A stretch of 7,470 nt of DNA, from NCBI GenBank assembly GCA_955652245.1, contig CATPAV010000018.1, positions 1-7,470 on the forward strand, given 5' to 3'. The first letter of the stretch is position 1, and the number at the start of each line of letters is the position of its first letter. This DNA is from an uncultured Candidatus Udaeobacter sp. (GTDB lineage: Bacteria > Verrucomicrobiota > Verrucomicrobiia > Chthoniobacterales > UBA10450). Both the position numbers and the translations under genes were made by a program. Shown here piece after piece: positions 1-5,558 of the stretch. The notes beneath the pieces are model-generated. The model searched no databases. It saw only the letters and a list, made by a program, of their open reading frames with translations, and had not been told where the DNA came from.

Positions 1-164
1 AGACAGAGGGTGGCCAGAAGAGGCGGCGCAACAATAGTGGATAAAAATCCCGACCATTCCAGCACTGCATCGCCACACCGTTTCGGGCCGGTATTACGGG
101 ATGCGTGAATGGGATCGGCATCCTCCAAAGTGTGCATCGTGAGTATGAGAGCCAACATTACCAT
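1..164 (-). CDS. possible start of an unidentified gene running off the left edge
   Basis: Reading the minus strand from an ATG at 164 (a second ATG lies at 158 and a third at 137) gives about 54 codons that stay open to the window edge. An in-frame TGA lies just upstream at 179-177, so the start would be local. The visible N-terminus begins MVMLALILTMHTLEDADP, and residues around 40-54 are hydrophobic (FLSTIVAPPLLATL), which could be a membrane segment. I do not recognise the family. Caution is needed: a second minus frame from an ATG near 122 is also open to the edge, and the plus frame starting at base 1 is open to a TGA at 106-108. Three overlapping open frames over so short a span cannot be separated here, and no ribosome binding site is evident. 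Confidence 0.25.
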   Translation of the reverse strand, partial: MVMLALILTMHTLEDADPIHASRNTGPKRCGDAVLEWSGFLSTIVAPPLLATLC

Positions 165-241
165 AATTTCAATAAATCACTTCATCGATTCATCGCTGTT
201 AACGAAGGGCGGTTATTTCCGTCCCGACTTTACGCACACAA

Positions 242-261
242 AAATCGGACAAATTCGGACA
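242..261. repeat. two tandem 10-base units (AAATCGGACA / AATTCGGACA)
   Basis: Bases 242-251 and 252-261 are direct neighbours differing at one position, so the shared TCGGACA core recurs exactly 10 bases apart, about one helical turn. This spacing would suit a protein binding the same DNA face twice. With only two copies it may be chance. No regulator gene is visible in the window. Confidence 0.35.
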
Positions 262-270
262 CGGAAACTG

Positions 271-367
271 CATAAATCTGCGCGAAAGCGGCAAGCTGCC
301 GATTTGACCACTGCGCAAGCAAGTACGTGATTGCCGCAGATTTGTGGCGGAATTGCGCAAATCCGCG
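271..367 (+). promoter_or_regulatory. inverted-repeat leader with two mutually exclusive pairings
   Basis: Arm 1 (271-282, CATAAATCTGCG) is complementary to arm 2 (335-346, CGCAGATTTGTG) over 12 positions with one G-U wobble. Arm 2 (335-344) can instead pair with arm 3 (358-367, CAAATCCGCG) over 10 positions with one A-C mismatch and a 13-base loop. A small hairpin CGGCA-AGC-TGCCG sits inside the first loop (289-301). In RNA the two pairings exclude each other, the layout expected of an attenuator or protein-responsive leader. No U-run follows arm 3, so a classic intrinsic terminator is not supported. In DNA the same repeats could be operator half-sites. The block ends 47 bases before the chosen ATG of the glycosyltransferase. 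Confidence 0.35.
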
Positions 368-414
368 AATCGTTCAAAATGGATTCGAATCCCGTTAGGG
401 TCGCCAACTCCGAA

Positions 415-1122
415 ATGGAAACCGATCGCACGCTCATTGTTGTCCCGACCTACAACGAGCGCGAGAACGTCGGCGCACTGGTCGTGCAATTACTTCAAAT
501 CGCCCCCGAGGCGGACGTGTTGATCATCGATGACAACTCACCTGACGACACGGTTGCGTTCGCGCAGAAATTGTTCGGAGCTGATCAGCGCTTTTCAACA
601 TTAGCACGAACCGGTGCCCGTAGTTATGGTCGCAGCCTCTTAGATGGTTACCACATCGCCGTAGAACGCGGTTATGGGCGCGTTGTTCAACTGGATGCCG
701 ATTTTTCCCATGATCCGAAGATGGTTCCCGTGTTGATCAATGCGAGTCGTGAAGCGGACGTGGTCATTGGTTCGCGCTATTGCCGGGGCGGGCGTGTCGT
801 CAATTGGCCGTGGCATCGACGGCTGCTTAGTCGATTTGCTAATCAGTACGTTTCTCGAATTACCGGTCTTAAAGTCAGTGATAGTACAAGCGGCTTTCGC
901 TGTTACACGCGGCGCGCGTTGCAATGCTTGATCGACACTCGCATCACGTCCGAAGGATACGCGTTTCTGGTCGAGACTGTCTTCCGCGCGCAACGCGAAG
1001 GCCTGCGGATCATTGAGATTCCAATCACCTTTACAGACCGCCGTGCCGGACAATCGAAGATGTCGGGCAAAGTGATTTTCGAGTCCGCCCTTAAGCCGTG
1101 GTGGCTCCGGTTTGGGCGCTGA
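415..1122 (+). CDS. GT2 family polyprenyl-phosphate sugar (mannose) synthase, DPM1/ArnC type
   Basis: A 235-residue cytoplasmic GT-A glycosyltransferase that by family would transfer mannose, glucose or another sugar from a nucleotide sugar to polyprenyl (undecaprenyl) phosphate at the inner membrane face. The domain fills the protein. It shows the N-terminal VVPTYNERENV (residues 9-19), the nucleotide-binding IDDNSPDDT (38-46), the metal-binding D94-A-D96 in QLDADFSHDP, GSRYCRGG (119-126), SDSTSGFRCY (155-164), SEGYAFLVE (179-187) and the terminal RRAGQSKMS (209-217). The stretch equivalent to the usual GLGTAY of DPM1 reads SYGRSLLDGY. There is no C-terminal membrane extension such as long ArnC or GtrB proteins carry, so it resembles soluble DPM1. 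I chose ATG 415 because the family begins at once with the Rossmann strand. ATG 379 and TTG 331 are in frame, but no start shows a good ribosome binding site. Its natural partner is the membrane transferase downstream. Sugar specificity cannot be read from sequence. Confidence 0.9.
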   Translation: METDRTLIVVPTYNERENVGALVVQLLQIAPEADVLIIDDNSPDDTVAFAQKLFGADQRFSTLARTGARSYGRSLLDGYHIAVERGYGRVVQLDADFSHDPKMVPVLINASREADVVIGSRYCRGGRVVNWPWHRRLLSRFANQYVSRITGLKVSDSTSGFRCYTRRALQCLIDTRITSEGYAFLVETVFRAQREGLRIIEIPITFTDRRAGQSKMSGKVIFESALKPWWLRFGR

Positions 1123-1339
1123 TCGGTTGACTGCCAATCTCACCGCGTTTAGAGCTCGTGCCGGCAAAATCGAACTCGATGTTGCGCGGCTTTTGAGCTT
1201 GTCGTCTCGCTTGCTTTCGAAAGAAGCTCGGCTTGAGAGCTTGCTCGGCCAGAAAATTCGCTTTCGAATTCCGAGCGCCCAATGTCGAATTGACAATAAA
1301 TCCATCGCATCCGCGTGATCGCGCGGATAAAAAAATAGC
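1123..1339. other. 217-base intergenic spacer with repeat-like sequence
   Basis: No credible gene is seen. A 68-codon TTG-started frame (1112-1318, +) crosses it but has no recognisable motif. The spacer holds a perfect 10-base palindrome CTTTCGAAAG (1214-1223), a stem-loop AAGCTC-N7-GAGCTT (1224-1242), two copies of GAGCTTG (1195-1201, 1237-1243) and, on the minus strand, a tract reading AATTCGACATTGGGCGCTCGG followed by AATTCGAAAG. A TTGACA hexamer at 1290-1295 has no -10 partner at the right spacing. The size and internal symmetry suggest a repeat-like spacer, which may still carry a promoter for the downstream gene. Confidence 0.45.
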
Positions 1340-2791
1340 GTGACGGCTTCGACACTTGGAACGAAATCCAGTTTTTTTGGACGGCGCTTCTTAGCGATCG
1401 TGGCGACCGGTTTCATCATCTCTTGCGTTGTCAGCTGGCTTTTCTTCCTGGTGCAAGAGGGCTTTCTCATCAGCAAAGATGAATTCATCACCGCCGAACG
1501 GTCGCGGGAAATGCTACTGCTTGGGCGCGGTGCTGTGCGCGACAATTTTGAAGTTTCAGTCGTAAAACCGCCACTGCAATACTGGCTCACGACTCTCACG
1601 CTGCCACGTTCTGAAAGGCCGCAGACGGCGGTTCGCATTTGGCCGCTGCTTTTCGGAACGTTGACTGCGATCGCGACGGGATGGCTGGCTTACTTAATCG
1701 AACCAAAACAACCGTGGCTCATACCGCTGAGTGTCGGCCTGTTGCTGACATGCCCGCTGTTTCTGATGGAGACTACCAGCGGACGGCTCGACACCGGCCT
1801 GACTTTGTTTACCACGTTCTCAATTGTTTTTGCTCAGCTCGCGCGAGGCAAACCAAAATGGTGGCTGGGTGTGGCCATTGTCTGTTGGCTCGGCACGCTC
1901 CTAAAAATTCCGCTGGTCGCTTTGATTTGGTTCATCATCATTATGGTCCGCTATTTTTCCCCGAGTCAACGCGCGACATTGCGCACACCCTGGCTTCCGC
2001 TCAGCGTCCTGCTGGCGCTCCTGCTAATGGCGATCTGGCCATTAATTCAAATGGCGGCGCATGATGTCCCACTGAGTGAGGTCTTTCGTTTCGATGAGGT
2101 ACGCCTCTTGGTAGGGCCATCTCGCCTGGGATCGAAACCATTTCTCGAAGTTCCGTTTCGTCTTATCACTACCTGGCCCTGCGGCTCGGTCGCACTATTC
2201 GCCGCAGTCGCGGTCCATTTCGGCAGAAACAAAGATTCCCGTCCTGCCGTCGTCGAGATTTCGATTGTCACCCTAACACTACTCCTTCTCATCGTGCTGT
2301 TTGGTTTCCGCAATGGCCGTTACCTCATGCCGCTGCTTCCCGGTTTTTGCGTTTTGTTAGCGCCGTTTCTCTTTTGGTTGTGGGAGCGTCGGCGACCGGT
2401 TACCTCGTTTGTTCTGCTATTCGTCGCGGTCAGTTCGCTGCTCGGTCCGGAGATTGGGCGGCGGATTGTGGAAGGGCGCCTCCAAGATTATTCCGAACAA
2501 AAGCTGATCGCTGAAAAACTCGGCACGCTGCAACAGAGCGAAGATAGGCAGATCGTCATTCTAGAGCCCAACAAAGGCGTGCTTCCGGAACAGTTTTATC
2601 TTTTCTATGGGAACTTACGCGGTCCAGTCGAGACGTGGTCCGTCGCGAAGATGCGGGAGACGCGTCCGGCGCGCTCTGCGATCGGAGTCTGCAACATTCG
2701 GGATTTCGCTGCCGTGCGTGAAAACTACCACGACGTGACGATAGAACTGGCTCAGGGGCAATTCATCTGTTGGCGAGCGAACCCGTTTTAA
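1340..2791 (+). CDS. ArnT/PMT-like membrane glycosyltransferase (GT39/GT83 type)
   Basis: A 483-residue polytopic GT-C enzyme that by family takes a sugar from a polyprenyl-phosphate donor on the periplasmic side and transfers it to a lipid, glycan or protein. The first membrane segment (about 17-39) is followed by the family's acidic pair D47-E48 (SKDEF), where the catalytic acidic residue sits in the first periplasmic loop, then by the hallmark KPPLQYWL (76-83). D151 in GRLDTGL and GRYLMPLLP (326-334) also fit the family. Further hydrophobic segments lie near 96-119, 127-145, 153-166, 175-203, 218-238, 277-293, 306-324, 328-348 and 353-369. Residues from about 372 to 483 form a soluble, probably periplasmic tail. 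The start is GTG 1340, just ahead of the first membrane helix, with no good ribosome binding site. The length is somewhat below that of E. coli ArnT (about 550). The acceptor is unknown. The preceding GT2 enzyme is a likely donor supplier. Confidence 0.85.
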   Translation: MTASTLGTKSSFFGRRFLAIVATGFIISCVVSWLFFLVQEGFLISKDEFITAERSREMLLLGRGAVRDNFEVSVVKPPLQYWLTTLTLPRSERPQTAVRIWPLLFGTLTAIATGWLAYLIEPKQPWLIPLSVGLLLTCPLFLMETTSGRLDTGLTLFTTFSIVFAQLARGKPKWWLGVAIVCWLGTLLKIPLVALIWFIIIMVRYFSPSQRATLRTPWLPLSVLLALLLMAIWPLIQMAAHDVPLSEVFRFDEVRLLVGPSRLGSKPFLEVPFRLITTWPCGSVALFAAVAVHFGRNKDSRPAVVEISIVTLTLLLLIVLFGFRNGRYLMPLLPGFCVLLAPFLFWLWERRRPVTSFVLLFVAVSSLLGPEIGRRIVEGRLQDYSEQKLIAEKLGTLQQSEDRQIVILEPNKGVLPEQFYLFYGNLRGPVETWSVAKMRETRPARSAIGVCNIRDFAAVRENYHDVTIELAQGQFICWRANPF

Positions 2792-2800
2792 TTGGGTTCG
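2778..2800. terminator. stem-loop between convergent genes, possible bidirectional terminator
   Basis: CGAACCC (2778-2784) pairs perfectly with GGGTTCG (2794-2800) around a 9-base AT-rich loop that contains the TAA stop of the membrane transferase. The sulfotransferase stop codon lies two bases beyond the hairpin on the other strand. The position between two convergent stop codons suits a shared terminator. Neither side has a T-run after the stem, so it is not a classic intrinsic terminator. Confidence 0.45.
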
Positions 2801-2801
2801 T

Positions 2802-3638
2802 CTAGTGCGTTGTGAATTTGGCGCGATAGAGACCAATGCGACGAAGCAACCTTGCAAAACACGGAACCGGACGCGCAGAGGCGCGGTTCGATCGACGGAA
2901 ATGAGACAATTCTTCAGCAAACGAGTCTCCCGCCGCGCGACATTGTTCGTCGAATAACTTACGCGCGTATTCGTACAATTCGAGATCGAGACGATTTGCC
3001 TCTTCTATCAACCCGCGCGTTTCCGCATCTAGGAAAGTCTCGTCAGGTTTTTCCTTCGTTACGTTTTCTTTGACATAAAAAGGCAAGTGCCAGCCGAACG
3101 CGCGACGCAAGAGCAGCAGGCTTGCATCAAATTCTTCCAGGAGGCCGATAACGCGAAAATGCGTCAAGTTCGCCTTCGCTCGATCGAGCGCAGCGCGCGT
3201 TACCACACGCTGCGGATCCTCCCACTCGTCGCCCGCGAGCTGGCGTGTCTGCCCGTTACAAAGCTCCGACGTCAACTCTCGTGCAAGCAGTGTTTTAAGA
3301 TCGAGACGCTCGGTAACCAACTGAGAATAAAGATAATGATCAGGGGTGCTACGGGCGTAATAATAAAACGAAAGCACGCGTTCGACTGGACGGCGCAAGA
3401 AAGTGATATAGGTGCTCGCTCGCGGGATCAAACGATGTAAACCGAAGTAGAGATGTCCTTGGATCAAGCGGTACCGTCCGCGCTGCGCGGCAGGTAGCGT
3501 TTTAAATTGGGCGATTTGGGAACTCTCTAACCTTAAGGTTTCGGCCCGCGAGTATTGCCGTTCCAGAACCTTGTAAATGGTCGATCCAGCCGTCTTGGGA
3601 ATGTGGAGGAAAAGGAGGGTTTCGTTTCTATGGCGCAT
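2802..3638 (-). CDS. PAPS-dependent sulfotransferase (Sulfotransfer_2-like)
   Basis: A 278-residue protein of the carbohydrate sulfotransferase superfamily, which transfers sulfate from PAPS to a sugar hydroxyl. The 5'-phosphosulfate loop LHIPKTAGST lies at residues 11-20, with K15 as the expected PAPS-contacting lysine. QGHLYFGLH follows (60-68) and carries a candidate catalytic His62. The 3'-phosphate motif FLRRPVERVLSFYYY (80-94) has Arg83 and Ser90 in the expected places. LCNGQTRQLAG (126-136) and VIGLLEEFD (163-171) are also typical of the family. No signal peptide or membrane anchor is seen, in contrast to Golgi homologues, so it should act in the cytoplasm on a nucleotide- or lipid-linked precursor. 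ATG 3638 is chosen because the PAPS loop follows ten residues later and it leaves room for divergent promoters. An in-frame ATG at 3740 would add 34 residues without family character. It is the only convincing minus-strand gene in the locus. The substrate is unknown. Confidence 0.87.
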   Translation of the reverse strand: MRHRNETLLFLHIPKTAGSTIYKVLERQYSRAETLRLESSQIAQFKTLPAAQRGRYRLIQGHLYFGLHRLIPRASTYITFLRRPVERVLSFYYYARSTPDHYLYSQLVTERLDLKTLLARELTSELCNGQTRQLAGDEWEDPQRVVTRAALDRAKANLTHFRVIGLLEEFDASLLLLRRAFGWHLPFYVKENVTKEKPDETFLDAETRGLIEEANRLDLELYEYARKLFDEQCRAAGDSFAEELSHFRRSNRASARPVPCFARLLRRIGLYRAKFTTH

Positions 3639-3765
3639 CGTGTCTAAATCAGTTCCAGACAGGCTCGCCGACACTAAACTGTTAGGCGTTACCCTACCAG
3701 TCCGATAACATTCAAGCATTCGGCACGCGGGCGAGGACATTCAGAAACTCGCACTGCGTAATTCT
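3639..3765. promoter_or_regulatory. divergent intergenic region, inferred to hold two promoters
   Basis: This 127-base gap separates the sulfotransferase start (minus) from the Nudix start (plus), the head of the downstream operon, so both promoters would be expected here. The best plus-strand candidate is weak: TTAGGC (3682-3687), a 16-base spacer, and GATAAC (3704-3709). A small interrupted symmetry surrounds CTAA-ACTG-TTAG (3674-3685). I found no strong sigma-70-type pair on either strand. The call rests on gene orientation. Confidence 0.35.
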
Positions 3766-4353
3766 GTGACGCAGGATAATTTTGACCCAACGGTTTGTCG
3801 TCAATTAGAGTGCCTCGCCGTGGACGAAATAAGCATTACCAGTAAAAGTTCAGTTTTCGAAACGCCGTGGTTCAAGCTGGTTGGAAAGAGTGTGGGCGAC
3901 GACGTTGCTCTGCATTACTCGATTAGCACTCTCGATTACGTGTCCGTTCTTGCCGTAACGCCAAACGGAACGTTCCCCCTGGTTCGACAGTTCCGGCCAG
4001 CCCTCGAGGAGTTCACGTTGGAATTGCCGAGCGGCCATGTCGATCTTGGTGAAAGTCCCGAGCAAGCGGCGCGCAAGGAACTGCACGAGGAAACCGGATT
4101 CGTCGCGAATGAATTGATTCTTCTCGGAAGCTTGTCACCGGACACGGGCAGACTAAGCAATAGGCTTTGGTGTTTTTTTGCGCCTCGAGTCGCCCCGAAT
4201 CCGCCGGATGATTTCAAGCCCCAGCCAGATGTTGAACCCCTGATTTACGACAAACCGCTTCGGAATTTGATTCTGGGCGAGCCCGCTTTTTCGAGCGCCT
4301 TGAATCGCGCCACGATCCTTATGGCCGTGGCTGGTGGGCACATCGAGCTATGA
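3766..4353 (+). CDS. NudF-like Nudix hydrolase (ADP-ribose / NDP-sugar pyrophosphatase type)
   Basis: A 195-residue hydrolase expected to split a nucleoside diphosphate-X substrate into NMP and a phosphorylated moiety, using divalent metal in the cytoplasm. The Nudix box runs from G90 to F112 and fits G-x5-E-x7-R-E-U-x-E-E-x-G-U, except that the conserved arginine is K104. The metal-binding glutamates E105, E108 and E109 are present. The preceding VRQFRPALEEFTLELPSG (73-90) matches the strand-and-loop signature of ADP-ribose pyrophosphatases (NudF, and the related NudK for GDP-mannose) rather than MutT or GDP-mannose mannosyl hydrolase. FETPWFKL (31-38) is the usual N-terminal strand. The start is GTG 3766, and GTG 3820 is an alternative. 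It overlaps the sugar dehydrogenase by 4 bases (ATGA), suggesting coupled translation and a role linked to nucleotide sugars. The actual substrate is not determinable. Confidence 0.85.
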   Translation: MTQDNFDPTVCRQLECLAVDEISITSKSSVFETPWFKLVGKSVGDDVALHYSISTLDYVSVLAVTPNGTFPLVRQFRPALEEFTLELPSGHVDLGESPEQAARKELHEETGFVANELILLGSLSPDTGRLSNRLWCFFAPRVAPNPPDDFKPQPDVEPLIYDKPLRNLILGEPAFSSALNRATILMAVAGGHIEL

Positions 4354-5558
4354 CGAAAACGCCGGCCGGCAATTGCGACGTTTGTGTGGTCGGGGGCGCT
4401 GGCCACGTCGGAATCGCGCTCGCGCTCGTACTTGCCGATAGCGGCTTCAAGACATTGATCCTGGATATTAATAAGGCGGCGCTTGAGACAATCGCAGCCG
4501 GGCGTCTGCCTTTTTTCGAAGAGGGCGGCGAAGCGCTCCTGGAAAAAGTTCTCGCTGGTGGCGGCCTCGCGTTTTCCTCCGATGCCAAGAGCGTAGCGCA
4601 GGCCACGTTCGTAGTCGTGACGATCGGCACACCGATCGATGAATTCCATAACCCGGAGGTTTCGAACCTGACACGTTGCTTCGACGAATTGATGCCGTAT
4701 TTGCGCGACGATCAAACCATCCTGCTTCGCTCAACGGTCGCGCCTGGAACCACCACGTACATAGACAATTACCTTCGCGACCGGGGAAAGAAAACGCGAC
4801 TGGCATTCTGCCCGGAGCGCGTCGTGCAGGGCAAAGGCATCGCGGAGATCCGTGCGTTGCCGCAACTGATCAGCGGCACATCGCCCGAAGCGGTCGTCGC
4901 CGCCAAAAAACTTTTCGGCGAGATCGCGCTCGAAGTCGTTGAGATGCTTCCACTTGAAGCGGAGTTCGCCAAGCTTGTCTGCAATGCGTTTCGTTACATT
5001 CAGTTCGCCGCGACCAATCAGCTTTACATGATGGTCGAAGCCGCCGGTCTGAATTATGTCGGTCTTCTGGCGAAAATGAAACGCCACTATCCGCGCATGG
5101 AAAGCATTCCCGGTCCGGGCTTCACCGCCGGGCCATGTTTGATGAAGGACACGATGCAATTGTTCGCGTTTCAAAAACACGATTTCATTCTCGGCCAGGT
5201 CGCGATGACCATTAATGAGGGGCTGCCGAATTTTATCGTCGAACGCCTGGCCAGGCAGTTTGATTTGCGCAAGACGCGAGTCGGCATCCTCGGGATGGCC
5301 TTCAAGGCCGAAAGCGACGACATCCGCGATTCGCTCTCCTACAAGCTAGGCAAACTTCTGCGTTTTCACGGCGCGCAGGTTTTTTATTCGGACGAATACG
5401 CGAAAGATCCGACGTTCGTGAGCAAGGAGGAACTGATCGCCTCTAGCGACGTCGTCATTGTCGGCGTCGCGCATAACGCCTACCGGCAATTGCAGATTCC
5501 AGCCCGAATCGAGGTGGTCGATTTGTGGAGCGTTCTTCCCGCGAAAGAAAGATCATGA
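4350..5558 (+). CDS. UDP-glucose/GDP-mannose dehydrogenase family nucleotide-sugar dehydrogenase
   Basis: A 402-residue enzyme that by family carries out the NAD-dependent four-electron oxidation of an NDP-hexose C6 alcohol to an NDP-uronate. The order is an N-terminal Rossmann domain with G16-A-G18-H-V-G21 and D39 ending strand two, the family's PFFEEGG (54-60), TIGTPID (91-97), and RSTVAPGTT (127-135) with the catalytic-site T129. CPERVVQGKG (154-163) carries E156. The central helix EFAKLVCNAFR (205-215) supplies K208 and N212. The nucleophile loop GPGFTAGPCLMKD (255-267) has C263 and D267. The C-terminal UDP-binding domain has LGMAFKAESDDIRDS (314-328). All catalytic residues are therefore present. 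The nucleophile loop differs from the common GxGGHCIPxDP form, so the substrate may be other than UDP-glucose. WecC-like HexNAc dehydrogenation is possible. The length is slightly short for the family. Its ATG overlaps the Nudix stop (ATGA), and its own stop overlaps the methyltransferase start. Confidence 0.9.
   Translation: MTKTPAGNCDVCVVGGAGHVGIALALVLADSGFKTLILDINKAALETIAAGRLPFFEEGGEALLEKVLAGGGLAFSSDAKSVAQATFVVVTIGTPIDEFHNPEVSNLTRCFDELMPYLRDDQTILLRSTVAPGTTTYIDNYLRDRGKKTRLAFCPERVVQGKGIAEIRALPQLISGTSPEAVVAAKKLFGEIALEVVEMLPLEAEFAKLVCNAFRYIQFAATNQLYMMVEAAGLNYVGLLAKMKRHYPRMESIPGPGFTAGPCLMKDTMQLFAFQKHDFILGQVAMTINEGLPNFIVERLARQFDLRKTRVGILGMAFKAESDDIRDSLSYKLGKLLRFHGAQVFYSDEYAKDPTFVSKEELIASSDVVIVGVAHNAYRQLQIPARIEVVDLWSVLPAKERS

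Larger units (their letters stand above)
165..414. other. non-coding leader upstream of the GT2 gene
   Basis: This stretch lies between the doubtful left-edge frame and the chosen start of the glycosyltransferase. Short frames cross it on both strands, but none resembles a protein family. The glycosyltransferase frame itself is open back to a TTG at 331, but the extra residues precede the conserved family N-terminus. The region carries a tandem 10-base repeat (242-261), a long interrupted inverted repeat (271-282 with 335-346), a small hairpin (289-301) and an 8-base palindrome TTGCGCAA (353-360). It probably holds the promoter and leader of the downstream gene. I could not identify a convincing -35/-10 pair. 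Confidence 0.5.

Noticed and set aside
109..330. A 73-codon plus frame in the leader
   Set aside because: It covers the tandem and inverted repeats, shows no family features and has no good start signal.
304..332. TTGACC at 304-309 as a -35 box
   Set aside because: The hexamer at 17-base spacing is GTGATT, and shorter spacings give nothing better.
1112..1318. A 68-codon plus frame filling the spacer after the GT2 gene
   Set aside because: It starts with TTG inside the GT2 gene and has no ribosome binding site or motif. The region looks repeat-like. A small protein cannot be fully excluded.
1290..1318. A perfect TTGACA as a promoter for the membrane transferase
   Set aside because: At 15-19 bases downstream there is no TATAAT-like hexamer (17-base spacing gives GCGTGA).
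640..1638. A 332-codon minus-strand open frame
   Set aside because: It lies opposite two genes with clear family motifs and bridges their spacer. Its translation has no recognisable domain and is rich in Ser, Arg and Lys, as expected for an antisense shadow.
3087..3440. A 117-codon plus frame
   Set aside because: It is antisense to the core of the sulfotransferase, whose motifs are unmistakable.
3639..3740. The 34-residue N-terminal extension of the sulfotransferase from ATG 3740
   Set aside because: It lacks family character and a signal peptide, and would leave only 25 bases to the divergent Nudix start. ATG 3638 puts the PAPS loop at the expected place near the N-terminus.
4731..5180. 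A 149-codon minus frame
   Set aside because: It is opposite the catalytic region of the sugar dehydrogenase and has no domain of its own.
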